In this document: piece by piece, positions 43,816 to 52,722 of the stretch
Numbering within the stretch: position 1 is the first letter of the stretch
How the letters are laid out: every line of letters begins with the position of its first letter
Assembly (NCBI GenBank): GCA_013140605.1
Contig: JABFSL010000009.1
Span: 1 to 64,000 of the forward strand
DNA from: Anaerolineales bacterium
Lineage (GTDB): Bacteria > Chloroflexota > Anaerolineae > Anaerolineales > Villigracilaceae
DNA length: 64,000 nucleotides
Reading direction: 5' to 3'
The notes under the pieces: generated by a model
The model's database searches: none
What the model saw: the letters and a program-made list of their open reading frames with translations, nothing else
Told to the model about the DNA's origin: nothing
Program-made: the position numbers and the translations under genes

Positions 43816-44847
43816 CTATTTTATATCAAGAGTGATCTTGCCAAAATTTTCGCCGCGCCATAATCGTTCCTGTGCGACGGCGGCTTCCTTGAGCGGAAAG
43901 ATTTTATCAAGGATCGGCTTTAGTTTCCCCGCCACGATCAAATCCATTACTTCCGAAAAATCCGTCAGCGTGCCCATGGTGGAGCCGATGATCGAAAGAT
44001 GCTTGGCAAAAATATAACGGTTGTCAATTTCAAAGCGCGGCGCGCCAGTGTTGCCAACCGTGAGCAGTCGTCCGCCTTTGCGAAGGGCGCGCAAACTCAA
44101 CGGAAAAGTTGTGCCGACATTATCAATGACCGCATCCACGCCGCGTTTTTCTGTTGCGAGAAAAACCGCCTTTGACCAATCCGCTTCTTTCGAGCGGTCT
44201 ATCAGAATGTCAGCGCCGAGCGATTCAGCCCTTTCCAGTCTTTTTTCGTTTGACCCGATGACTATGACGCGGGCGCCAAGATATTTTGCGATCTGGATGC
44301 TGGCGGAATTCACGCCTCCGCCCGCGCCGACAATTGCCACTGTTTCCCCGGCATGTACGCCCCCGCGCTTGACCATCGAGTGCCACGCGGTTTGATATAC
44401 CAATCCGCATGCTGCGGCCGCGTGGAAGTCAAAGTCATCTGGCAGTTTGTAAAGCTGACGGACAGGCAGGCAAACATATTCTGCATAAGTTCCGCGAGTT
44501 GTTTCGCCGAGTAAATGCCATTCGTGGCAGAGGTTATCCTGCCCATTTAAACAGGATTCGCATTTGCCGCAGCCGAGGTTGGCGTTGATAACGACTCGAT
44601 CTCCAATTTTGAATTCAGTGACACCTTCACCAATTTCGGCCACATCACCAGCGCCATCCGCGCCGTTGATGTGCGGGAGTTCAAGTTTCAGCCCCGGCCA
44701 ACCGTCGCGGACAAAAACATCCATACGGTTAAGGGCTGACGCGCGCAAGCGAATCAACACCTCGCCAGCTTTAGGTTCGGGTGTAGGGAAATCCGTATAT
44801 TCGAGGACTTCAGATCCCCCGTGTTTGTGGAAGAGAGTCGCCTTCAT
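43816..44847 (-). CDS. Zinc-type alcohol dehydrogenase/quinone oxidoreductase family protein
   Basis: 343 residues, MDR superfamily. GroES-like half with KAGEVLIRLRASALNRMDVF and a Cys cluster CGKCESCLNGQDNLC that binds structural zinc. The catalytic zinc site looks incomplete because the first ligand is replaced in the ALNRMDVF segment. Rossmann half: VAIVGAGGGVNSASIQIAKY. It is an NAD(P)H-linked reductase of unknown substrate. It begins three bases after the GT-C gene at 44851 in an operon. Confidence 0.88.
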   Translation of the reverse strand: MKATLFHKHGGSEVLEYTDFPTPEPKAGEVLIRLRASALNRMDVFVRDGWPGLKLELPHINGADGAGDVAEIGEGVTEFKIGDRVVINANLGCGKCESCLNGQDNLCHEWHLLGETTRGTYAEYVCLPVRQLYKLPDDFDFHAAAACGLVYQTAWHSMVKRGGVHAGETVAIVGAGGGVNSASIQIAKYLGARVIVIGSNEKRLERAESLGADILIDRSKEADWSKAVFLATEKRGVDAVIDNVGTTFPLSLRALRKGGRLLTVGNTGAPRFEIDNRYIFAKHLSIIGSTMGTLTDFSEVMDLIVAGKLKPILDKIFPLKEAAVAQERLWRGENFGKITLDIK

Positions 44848-44850
44848 CGT

Positions 44851-47760
44851 TTACGGTTTGATCTCGATCAAAATAACATTAGACTTGATGGGGTCGTTCC
44901 CGTAGTTATCCACAAGCTTCTGCTTCCCATCCACACTAGCGTAGCATTGATAAATGCCAGGTTCCAGATTGAGCATGAATTGTCCCTGATTTTTTTCACC
45001 GTCAAAGCGGAAGTTTTTGACCGGTAACGGTAAATATTGATTCTGTTCAGGCAGGAAGTTTTCATCGGGCGTGATGATGAACGTGTCCAAAAAGATCGCC
45101 ATGAACCCAAGCGGATCATCCACATAGGTGCGCCCAATTGTCAGCTTGTTTTGTCCCGCGGGAACATCGAACGGCCCAACCCGTTCCCAGATCCATTTGT
45201 TTAGATCCTCATCCACCGCATTGCTGACAGTCTCCACTTGCTCGTTGATTTTGAGTTGCAAGGGTGAGTTATCGGCTACTCGTTTTAATGTGCGTGTCCA
45301 CACGTAAATCTGTTCGGGGGTGGATGCTTCAAATTCGAAATCAATCGGCACGCTTGAATAATTATCCAACATAAAGCCGCCGCCATTCCAGTCGGTGGCG
45401 AAGGCGGTCTCTGCCTGCCAACCCGGCGGAGGCGGAAGGGTTTCGGCTTCAAGCAGGATATGATCTACGCTTTGAACTCCACAATGAAGGGAGAGGCTGG
45501 TTACCGTACTTTGAGATAAAGACCAAGTCACCCTTTGATTCGGATTGATCTCAATATTCAGGCTTGCGCTAAGACAGGCAGGCTTCGCCAGAACGGAGGC
45601 TGGTATGCTGAATCGATCGAAGAAATATCCTTCGGTTAGAGCGCCATCGGGGTAACAGCGTTGCAGTGCCTTGGCGAGTGCATCCCGTTTTTCGCGGTCA
45701 CTGGTGGTGATCTTATCGAGGATGATCTCAAGGTTGGGACGGTCTGTCAATCCATGGGGCAGGGCGGGCAGAAGATCGTCCAGTGCCACATTCATGTAGG
45801 AATCGTGAATTTGCTCCGCTGACACTTTTCCCATCATGAACAGTTCGATCATCTGATATTCATTGTTGAGCGGTTCATTGCCGTGCGGAGCGCTGGGCAG
45901 AATGATGAGCGTATTCGGGTCAGCCACGGAACTGGTCATTTCGGCGATCTCGCGCCGTATCTGACGATCCTCTCCATCATCGACCTCGTTGAAATAGATA
46001 TAGAAATTAAAAAGCGGCAGCCAGATCAAGACAGTTAGCGCGAAGGTGAAAAATAATGGCTGGAGTGTCTGCCGCAGCGTGCGCAGACTTTCGCGCGCGA
46101 ATAGAAATAATCCCAGCGCAGCCAGCGCATAGACGGCAGGCAGGCCGGCGTAATAGACGCGTCCAAGCGGGGTGTGCGCAGCTATCGGCACGGGAAAGAT
46201 GAAGAGCACGAGCCAGATCAAGGTCCAGTAAGAGAAGCGCTGGCGGATCGTTGCAAGGGCGGTCACAAATCCCAATGTGATCCAGGGTAGGAGGAATCCA
46301 TTAACAAGCGGACCTGCGCGATTGTATAGAAAATCAGGACTGGTAAAGATGTACCAACTTTCAATTACATTGACGAAATACGGCCAGAGTGTGGAGAGAC
46401 CGGCTTCCCAGCCTTTTCCGCTAAATTCATAATAGCTTAAACGACTGACAAGATAGGGCACGAGTATGGGTAGTGCGAAGATGGAGGGGGCGAGCAGAGC
46501 GGTAGCAAAACGGACTTTTTCCGCGAGGTCAATATCTTGCCGCCCGATCTCGATGATGCAAATGATGGTTGCAACCAGCAGTAGCGGCCAGACCGTGTCA
46601 TAGGTCAGCAGGCCGAGCGCCAATGCAATGCCGCTAATGGCGTAGGCAGGCCAGCGGCGCGCTTGAATCGCCCAAGCCAATAACATCAGGGTCAGGATCG
46701 GCCAGAGCTTGACATGGCTTTCTACATTGGCGAGTCGACTGGCGCTGATATCAAAAATGGATGCACTTAATAGCCATGCAGAAAGCAAGGCCAATGGGAT
46801 ATTTGTGATACGGCGCAGGAGCAGGTAAAAAAGAAAAGTCGCCAGAATGCTGAAGAAGGCCACTTCGAAACGCGCAATAAAAATTGACGAGCCAAATAAT
46901 TTGTGGAACGGCGTTTGCATGAAGAAACTGGTGGGCAGGGCGTCGCGATGATATAGACCTGAAAAATCCACCAGACCGCGAACGCCCAGCCAAACTACCT
47001 CGCCTGTCCACTTGGCTTCATCGCCCTCAATGCCATATGGGATGGTTTGCAGTTCGAACAGCCTTCCGAAAGACGCAAGCGCAACCATTGCAATAACCAG
47101 CATGATCTCAAGGTTGCGCCCTATTTTGACGGGTTGATTTAGGTTGGCGGCAATTTGTCGGTTTGCCATTCGCGCCCACACGAAGAAGCCGATCCCCGCG
47201 ATCAAATAGAAGATCACGCCCAGCCCAACTTCCGTGCCGCGGCCAAGACACCACTGTGCGGCTGCGGCCAGACTCAGCATAGTCCAGAGCAGGGCAGTTC
47301 GCAGGTCGCTCCGTGAACGACGCACCATCGCTGTGATTACAAGAGCCAGCGCAAGCAAGCCCGTCAGCAGGTTGCTGATCGTGGCCGCTTCATAGTAAAA
47401 AATGTTGAGTACGTTGCGCTGCCAGTGCAGGAAGAAAAATGGGCGGCCTGGTTCCAGAGGGTTGATTTGAGGTCTGCCAGTTATCTGCGCTGGCGCGAAT
47501 AGGAAAAGAAAAATTGCCAACGATAGCGTCACACCTGCCAACAGGATTTCCCAACGATATTGCGCGATGAAAAAAGCGAGGCGGGATTTGAAATCCTGAC
47601 CAGTTGATTCACTTTCCGCAGTCTTCTCGACCGAAGGGGCTGATTCTGTTTCGAGGAGCGGCTCAGCCCACTTGTGGCGTTGAGCTAAAACAAACAGGCC
47701 AATCGTTCCGATCAACGCCACAAAAGTTGGGATCAAACTCCAAAATGGAAGCGACAGCAT
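44851..47760 (-). CDS. Large GT-C/ArnT-like glycosyltransferase with extracellular C-terminal domain
   Basis: 969 residues. About 13 membrane helices in the first two thirds. YGIEGDEAKWTGEVVWLGVR after helix 6 is the acidic catalytic loop of the GT39/ArnT group, preceded by FGRLFELQTIPYG. The last ~330 residues are soluble; the final ~150 (HILLEAETLPPPPGWQAETA, IYVWTRTLKRVADN, GPFDVPAGQNKLTI) resemble a carbohydrate-binding jelly roll. It probably transfers a sugar from a polyprenyl-phosphate donor at the outer face. It starts four bases after the acyl-CoA dehydrogenase stop. Confidence 0.85.
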   Translation of the reverse strand: MLSLPFWSLIPTFVALIGTIGLFVLAQRHKWAEPLLETESAPSVEKTAESESTGQDFKSRLAFFIAQYRWEILLAGVTLSLAIFLFLFAPAQITGRPQINPLEPGRPFFFLHWQRNVLNIFYYEAATISNLLTGLLALALVITAMVRRSRSDLRTALLWTMLSLAAAAQWCLGRGTEVGLGVIFYLIAGIGFFVWARMANRQIAANLNQPVKIGRNLEIMLVIAMVALASFGRLFELQTIPYGIEGDEAKWTGEVVWLGVRGLVDFSGLYHRDALPTSFFMQTPFHKLFGSSIFIARFEVAFFSILATFLFYLLLRRITNIPLALLSAWLLSASIFDISASRLANVESHVKLWPILTLMLLAWAIQARRWPAYAISGIALALGLLTYDTVWPLLLVATIICIIEIGRQDIDLAEKVRFATALLAPSIFALPILVPYLVSRLSYYEFSGKGWEAGLSTLWPYFVNVIESWYIFTSPDFLYNRAGPLVNGFLLPWITLGFVTALATIRQRFSYWTLIWLVLFIFPVPIAAHTPLGRVYYAGLPAVYALAALGLFLFARESLRTLRQTLQPLFFTFALTVLIWLPLFNFYIYFNEVDDGEDRQIRREIAEMTSSVADPNTLIILPSAPHGNEPLNNEYQMIELFMMGKVSAEQIHDSYMNVALDDLLPALPHGLTDRPNLEIILDKITTSDREKRDALAKALQRCYPDGALTEGYFFDRFSIPASVLAKPACLSASLNIEINPNQRVTWSLSQSTVTSLSLHCGVQSVDHILLEAETLPPPPGWQAETAFATDWNGGGFMLDNYSSVPIDFEFEASTPEQIYVWTRTLKRVADNSPLQLKINEQVETVSNAVDEDLNKWIWERVGPFDVPAGQNKLTIGRTYVDDPLGFMAIFLDTFIITPDENFLPEQNQYLPLPVKNFRFDGEKNQGQFMLNLEPGIYQCYASVDGKQKLVDNYGNDPIKSNVILIEIKP

Positions 47761-47764
47761 ATTA

Positions 47765-48934
47765 TTATTTTATTCCAAGCTCAATGCGCGAGATCACAAG
47801 CCGTTGAATTTCGCTTGTGCCTTCATAAATTTCTGTAATTTTTGCGTCGCGGAAATATCGCTCCACGGGCAGTTCCTTGCTGTATCCCATCCCGCCGTGA
47901 ATTTGAACCGCCTGATGTGTGACGAACATGGCTGTTTCTGAAGCAAACAATTTTGCCATGGATGCTTCCAGTGAATAACGTCCGCCTGTTTTTTTGGAAT
48001 TTTCCTTTGCGATTGCGGCATTGTAAATGAGAAGGCGTGATGCTTCGATACGTGTCTTCATATCCGCGATCTTGAATCCTGTTCCCTGAAATGCGCCGAT
48101 GGGCTGACCAAACGCTTCGCGCTGACCCGCATACTGGCGCGCGGCTTCGTAGGCAGCTTCTGCAATTCCGAGCGCTTGTGTTGCGATACCGATGCGGCCC
48201 GCATCCAAAACGGTCATGGCGATCTTGAAGCCGTCGCCTTCTTCGCCGAGTCTGTTTTCGGCTGGGATGCGGCAATCTTCAAAGATGATCTCACTGGTGG
48301 CAGAAGCGCGGATGCCAAGTTTGGGTTCTTTTTTGCCGCGCACGATTCCCTTTGTTTTTCCGTCCACGAGGAATGCGCTGACACCCTTTTGTTTTTTTGC
48401 AGGATCGGTCATCATAAAGACAACGAAATAATCAGCCACAGGTCCGCTGGTGACCCAGGATTTGCGGCCATTCAAAACGTAGAAATCGCCGTCGCGTGTG
48501 GCGCGGCTTTTCATCGTGCCCGCGTCTGATCCGCTTTGAGGCTCGGTCAGGGAATATGCGCCAATGGCTTCTCCGCTGGCAATGGGCGTGATGAATTTTT
48601 TCTTTTGTTCTTCCGTTCCAAATTTAAAAATGCCGTGACAATACAGTGAGTTATTAACAGACATGATGACGCCGTGCGCCGCATCCACTTTGCAGATCTC
48701 TTCCAACGCGAGAACATAAGACAGGCTGTCCATTCCGGCGCCGCCGTAATCTTCAGGGACTTCGATGCCCATGAAGCCGAGCGCTCCCATTTTTTTGATG
48801 GTGGCATGTGGAAACTCTCCGCTCTCATCGAATTCCGCGGCGATGGGGGAAATTTCTTTTTGGGCAAAATCTCGAGCTGCGTCTCGCAGCATTTTGTGTT
48901 CAGTCGTAAGTGGGTAAATGGGAAGATCGGTCAT
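47765..48934 (-). CDS. Acyl-CoA dehydrogenase
   Basis: 389 residues. FAD/substrate signatures LTEPQSGSDAGTMKSRATRD and GRKSWVTSGP; second signature QIHGGMGYSKELPVERYFRD; catalytic Glu about residue 371 in IYEGTSEIQRLV. It forms the 2,3-enoyl-CoA and passes electrons to ETF. A TATAAT lies 32 bp upstream. It leads an operon with two glycosyltransferases and a dehydrogenase, an unexpected neighbourhood. Confidence 0.94.
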   Translation of the reverse strand: MTDLPIYPLTTEHKMLRDAARDFAQKEISPIAAEFDESGEFPHATIKKMGALGFMGIEVPEDYGGAGMDSLSYVLALEEICKVDAAHGVIMSVNNSLYCHGIFKFGTEEQKKKFITPIASGEAIGAYSLTEPQSGSDAGTMKSRATRDGDFYVLNGRKSWVTSGPVADYFVVFMMTDPAKKQKGVSAFLVDGKTKGIVRGKKEPKLGIRASATSEIIFEDCRIPAENRLGEEGDGFKIAMTVLDAGRIGIATQALGIAEAAYEAARQYAGQREAFGQPIGAFQGTGFKIADMKTRIEASRLLIYNAAIAKENSKKTGGRYSLEASMAKLFASETAMFVTHQAVQIHGGMGYSKELPVERYFRDAKITEIYEGTSEIQRLVISRIELGIK

Positions 48935-48966
48935 GTGAACTGTCTCCGCTGAATGAATTTTCCAGG

Positions 48967-48972
48967 ATTATA
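48967..48972 (-). promoter_or_regulatory. -10 box of the acyl-CoA dehydrogenase operon
   Basis: TATAAT on the minus strand (within GGTATAAT), with GGAGA as ribosome site further on. No good -35 seen. Confidence 0.45.
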
Positions 48973-49025
48973 CCGCCGATAAGTTTAATGTATTTTGAAA
49001 ATATAAGGCCTTGCAATTCTATAGG

Positions 49026-49164
49026 GAGTGGCTAATTGAGTGGGCTTGCCAAAAGATTCAACCACAGAGATCACAGGGATCACGGAGAAAAACCCTTTAA
49101 AAAACCTCAGTGAACTCCGTGCGCTCTGTGGTAAAAGGTCTTTAGCCCATCCTTTTAGCCACTC
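49026..49164. repeat. Long imperfect palindrome, element b of six
   Basis: Outer arms start GAGTGGCTAA (49026-49035) and end TTAGCCACTC (49155-49164), a nearly perfect pair. Inner arms 49061-49087 and 49106-49132 match at 20 of 27 and use the words CCACAGAG, CACAGGGAT and CACGGAG. It lies in the 517-bp gap between the divergent acyl-CoA dehydrogenase and potD; the rest of the gap holds their promoters and the potD leader. Confidence 0.8.
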
Positions 49165-49286
49165 ACTTCTATAATTCGGTTGGCAGCGAAGCGAATCGGC
49201 TGAAGCGCTGACTCTGCTTTTAAGGCGAGGCAGGTTCGAGGTCGGTTTGATGCGGGAGGGCGTTTGTCATAATCGGAAATTGGCAA

Positions 49287-49314
49287 TTGACTTCCCGCTT
49301 TCGCCCCATATAAT
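49287..49314 (+). promoter_or_regulatory. potD promoter
   Basis: TTGACT (49287-49292), 16-bp spacer, TATAAT (49309-49314): a strong sigma-70-type promoter. It implies a leader of about 130 bases before potD. Confidence 0.8.
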
Positions 49315-49359
49315 TGAAAATGCTACAAATCGTATCCATTTTTCTCGTTTGGTGTACAT

Positions 49360-49431
49360 ATGGTTACTCTTGAAGGAGGTGATGGAAAAACGTATTTTGG
49401 AATGGCCTTGATTATTTGTAATTTGATTTGA
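49360..49431 (+). promoter_or_regulatory. potD leader with small ORF and full anti-Shine-Dalgarno match
   Basis: A 23-codon ORF (ATG 49360, TGA 49429-49431) lies in the leader. Inside it, AAGGAGGTGAT (49373-49383) matches the complement of the usual 16S rRNA 3' end over 11 bases, yet no start codon stands at a normal distance after it; a nine-codon ORF from ATG 49382 is only two bases away. The real potD site is a second GGAG at 49441. Confidence 0.45.
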
Positions 49432-49451
49432 CAATTCAAAGGAGAGAGAAA

Positions 49452-50684
49452 ATGAAAAATTTTGCATTTAAATTGCTGGCAGTATTCGTACTGGCTAGCT
49501 TTGTACTTTCAGCTTGCGGCGGCACTGCCGCAACCGAAGCGCCCGCCGCAACTGAAGCCCCTGCGGCTACCGAAGCACCCGCCGCAACTGAAGCGCCTGC
49601 GGCTACTGAAGCTCCCGCCGCTGGCGGCGACTTTGAAGGTGAAGTTGCCATCGTTGCCTGGGCTGGTTACATCGAAAACGGTTCGACCGACCCCGCCTAC
49701 GATTGGGTGACTGCTTTCGAAGAGCAGACCAGTTGCAAGGTCTCAGTGAAGACCGCCGCCACATCCGATGAAATGGTGACCTTGATGAATCAGGGCGGCT
49801 ATGACTTGGTGACCGCTTCCGGTGATGCGTCCAACCGTTTGATCGCGGGCGGCAAGGTTCAGGAAGTTGACATCAGCCGCATTGCTTCCTGGGATACCGT
49901 TGATGAACGCTTGAAGGAAGCCCCCTGGCATTTTGTGGACGGCAAGCATTACGGCGTGCCTTATCAATGGGGCCCGAATGTGTTGATGTACAACACCGAA
50001 GTTTTCCCCGAAGCTCCCACATCCTGGGATGTGACCTTTACGGAAATGACCCTTCCTGACGGTCAATCCAACGTTGGCCGTGTTCAGGCCTATGATGGCC
50101 CAATCTATCTTGCGGATGCGGCGTTGTATCTCAAGTTCCACAATCCCGAATTGGGAATTGAAAACCCCTACGATCTCAATCAAACGCAGTTCGATGCTGT
50201 TGTTGAATTGCTCACCGCCCAGCGAGCACTGATCAGCCGTTACTGGCACGATGCTTATGTTCAGATGGATGACTTCAAGAACGAAGGCGTGGTCGCTTCG
50301 GGCTCATGGCCTTTCCAGGTCAACTTCTCTGAAGCGCCTGTCTCTTCCACCATTCCACAGGAAGGCGCGACTGGCTGGGCTGATACCACCATGATGCATG
50401 TGGATGCTCCTCATCCCAATTGTGCTTATGCCTGGATGGAATGGTCGCTCAACCCCAAACTGCAAGGTGATCTTGCTTCCTGGTTCGGTTCTGTCCCGTC
50501 AGTTCCCGCCGCCTGTACTGGCAATGAACTGTTGACCGACGAAGGCTGTGCGGTCAACGGCTTTGACGATTTCGACAAGATCTGGTTCTGGCGCACTCCC
50601 ACCGCCGCCTGCTCCACGGGCGCTGGCGATTGCACGCCATACAGTCAGTGGGTTGATTCGTACATTGCGATCATCAGCCAGTAA
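49452..50684 (+). CDS. potD: Spermidine/putrescine-type ABC transporter substrate-binding lipoprotein
   Basis: 410 residues from ATG at 49452 behind AAAGGAGAGAG. Lipobox VLSACGG; then five ATEAPA hexapeptides (49530-49619) as an extended linker. The binding domain looks like PotD/PotF (VAIVAWAGYIENGSTDPAYD, YGVPYQWGPNVLMYNTEVFP, VVASGSWPFQVNF). Cys pairs near the end (CTGNELLTDEGC, CSTGAGDC) may form disulfides. It captures the solute outside the membrane for the PotABC importer encoded next. Ligand inferred from family only; several residues differ from polyamine binders, so related compounds are possible. Confidence 0.9.
   Translation: MKNFAFKLLAVFVLASFVLSACGGTAATEAPAATEAPAATEAPAATEAPAATEAPAAGGDFEGEVAIVAWAGYIENGSTDPAYDWVTAFEEQTSCKVSVKTAATSDEMVTLMNQGGYDLVTASGDASNRLIAGGKVQEVDISRIASWDTVDERLKEAPWHFVDGKHYGVPYQWGPNVLMYNTEVFPEAPTSWDVTFTEMTLPDGQSNVGRVQAYDGPIYLADAALYLKFHNPELGIENPYDLNQTQFDAVVELLTAQRALISRYWHDAYVQMDDFKNEGVVASGSWPFQVNFSEAPVSSTIPQEGATGWADTTMMHVDAPHPNCAYAWMEWSLNPKLQGDLASWFGSVPSVPAACTGNELLTDEGCAVNGFDDFDKIWFWRTPTAACSTGAGDCTPYSQWVDSYIAIISQ
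49530..49619 (+). repeat. In-frame tandem repeat, five 18-bp units in potD
   Basis: Each unit encodes ATEAPA. Codon use alternates so that units 2 and 4, and 3 and 5, are most alike, a 36-bp higher-order period. This suggests expansion by duplication of a pair of units. Confidence 0.85.
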
Positions 50685-50732
50685 TAGAGTCATCGCTTTG
50701 TAGGAACTGCCTTGTAAATAATGTTGTCACAG

Positions 50733-50774
50733 TTGTTCGGGTGGGAGTAAAATCCCATCCGAACAATTTATTTT
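50733..50774 (+). terminator. Hairpin between potD and potA
   Basis: A 14-bp stem with one G-T pair (50733-50746 with 50753-50766, loop GTAAAA) followed by TTTATTTT. It probably ends most transcripts after potD, giving more binding protein than transporter. Confidence 0.75.
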
Positions 50775-50789
50775 GGAGAGAGAATTCGC

Positions 50790-51818
50790 ATGACCAATTC
50801 CGCCATACGATTTGACAAAGTCAGCCGATATTTTGGTGACGTGAAAGCCGTGGACGCTGTTGATCTTGAAATTAACGACGGCGAATTTTTTTCCATGCTG
50901 GGGCCTTCAGGTTCGGGAAAGACCACCTGTCTGCGCATGATCGCAGGTTTTGACAGGCCAACTTCTGGCTCGATCCATCTGTATGGGCAGGAGGTTTCCG
51001 ATCTGCCGCCGTATGACCGCGATGTCAATACTGTATTTCAGGATTATGCCTTGTTCCCGCACATGACGGTCGGCGATAACATTGCGTATGGATTAATGAT
51101 CAAGCGTGTTCCAAAAACAGAGCGGGCAAAGCGCTTGGATGAAATACTCGATCTTGTTCAACTGGCAGGATTCGCCGCTCGAAAGCCGTCCCAGCTTTCA
51201 GGTGGACAAAGACAGCGCGTCGCACTTGCGCGGGCTTTGATCAATCATCCCAAAGTGTTGCTGCTCGACGAGCCTCTCGGCGCATTGGATCTGAAATTGC
51301 GCCAGCAGATGCAGGTGGAATTAAAGTCCATTCAAAAACGGGTGGGGATCACATTTATTTTCGTGACTCACGATCAGGAAGAAGCGCTGACGATGAGTGA
51401 CCGTATCGCGGTATTCAATCAGGGCAAGATCGAACAGATCGGTTCGCCTTCTGACGTGTACGAAAGACCCGCATCCTCTTTTGTGGCGGGATTCGTCGGT
51501 ACGTCAAATCTTGTCAGCGGGGAAGTTGCAAAGCGCATCACTGGCTCAGATCAGAAATTTTCCATTCGACCTGAAAAAATTCATCTGGGTTCTGCTTCTG
51601 ATGTTCTTACAGAAACTATGTACAAAGCCAATGGCACAGTCCGCGATGTGATCTATCTTGGCCTGTACACACGCTATCTTGTGTCTTTGGATGATGGCGG
51701 CGATTTGGTGGTGATCGAACAAAACCTAAAGACAACCTCGATGGATGTGCTCAAGGCGCGCGATCAAAAGGTTGTTTTGTTTTGGGAAAAAGATCACATC
51801 AGCCGTGTGGGAGGATAA
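50790..51818 (+). CDS. potA: Spermidine/putrescine ABC transporter ATP-binding protein
   Basis: 342 residues. Walker A GPSGSGKTTCLRMIA, signature LSGGQRQRVALARAL, Walker B KVLLLDEPLGALD, and H-loop FVTHDQEE. A C-terminal TOBE-type domain (SIRPEKIHLG) is typical of PotA. It energises the PotB/PotC pore. GGAGAG precedes ATG. The next gene begins one base after its stop. Confidence 0.95.
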   Translation: MTNSAIRFDKVSRYFGDVKAVDAVDLEINDGEFFSMLGPSGSGKTTCLRMIAGFDRPTSGSIHLYGQEVSDLPPYDRDVNTVFQDYALFPHMTVGDNIAYGLMIKRVPKTERAKRLDEILDLVQLAGFAARKPSQLSGGQRQRVALARALINHPKVLLLDEPLGALDLKLRQQMQVELKSIQKRVGITFIFVTHDQEEALTMSDRIAVFNQGKIEQIGSPSDVYERPASSFVAGFVGTSNLVSGEVAKRITGSDQKFSIRPEKIHLGSASDVLTETMYKANGTVRDVIYLGLYTRYLVSLDDGGDLVVIEQNLKTTSMDVLKARDQKVVLFWEKDHISRVGG

Positions 51819-51819
51819 T

Positions 51820-52722
51820 ATGAATCGCCTTTCCACTTTTTTCTACAAAAGACCCGCTCTGGTAACTTTACTTCTGCTTGCAATACCCATGCTCTATATG
51901 ATCGTGGTGTATCTCGGTTCATTATTCGCACTTTTATTAAACAGTTTTTACTTTCTTGAAGAATTTACCGGGCTGGTTGTAAAGGAATTTACACTCAGCA
52001 CGTACGTGCAATTGTTCAAGCCGACCAATTTGGGAATTTTTGGCCGCACGGCTGGAATGGCGTTGGCGGTGACGATCATGGATGCACTGATTGCATTCCC
52101 TCTTTCATATTACATTGCGAAATTCGCATCCCGCCGTTTGCGGACTTATCTCTACATTGCCGTGACGCTTCCGCTGTGGTCAAGTTATCTTGTCCGCGTT
52201 TATGCGTGGAAGTTGATCCTTTCCAAGGAAGGAATTCTTTCGTGGTTTGTAAATCTCTTCCATTTAAATTCCCTGCTTGACGCATTGCTTTCATTGCCGG
52301 GTATTGGCGGATCATCCCTTTCGCTTTCGCCAATTGGAATGTTCATTGCCTTTTGTTATATCTGGCTTCCGTATATGATAGTTCCAATTCAAACCGCATT
52401 GGAGCGTGTACCAAAATCATTACTGGAAGCCTCCAGTGACCTTGGCGCAAAACCATCACAGACATTTCGAAATGTGATCCTTCCGCTCGCTTTCCCCGGC
52501 GTGATCGCAGGTTCGATCTTTACGTTTTCGCTGACACTTGGCGATTTTATCGTTCCGCAGTCATTGGGGAATTCGCGTTTCTTCATTGGTCAGGCGGTCT
52601 ATTCACATCAGGGTACATCAGGAAACATTCCCCTCGCCGCCGCGTTCACCATGGGGCCAGTGGTCATTATGGTTGTTTACCTGCTGATCGCCCGCAAACT
52701 GGGAGCTTTCGATGCGCTCTAA
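51820..52722 (+). CDS. potB: Spermidine/putrescine ABC transporter permease PotB
   Basis: 300 residues from ATG at 51820 behind GGGAGGA. Six membrane helices and the EAA-type loop [20 protein letters not shown] that docks on PotA. It starts one base after potA and overlaps potC by 11 bases. Confidence 0.93.
   Translation: MNRLSTFFYKRPALVTLLLLAIPMLYMIVVYLGSLFALLLNSFYFLEEFTGLVVKEFTLSTYVQLFKPTNLGIFGRTAGMALAVTIMDALIAFPLSYYIAKFASRRLRTYLYIAVTLPLWSSYLVRVYAWKLILSKEGILSWFVNLFHLNSLLDALLSLPGIGGSSLSLSPIGMFIAFCYIWLPYMIVPIQTALERVPKSLLEASSDLGAKPSQTFRNVILPLAFPGVIAGSIFTFSLTLGDFIVPQSLGNSRFFIGQAVYSHQGTSGNIPLAAAFTMGPVVIMVVYLLIARKLGAFDAL

Noticed and set aside
49530-49619. Regular repeats that could be taken for a CRISPR array
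   Set aside because: Units are 18 bp, contiguous, without spacers, and code for ATEAPA in frame.
52076-52333. Antisense open frame in potB
   Set aside because: Shadow of the conserved permease; no start signals.
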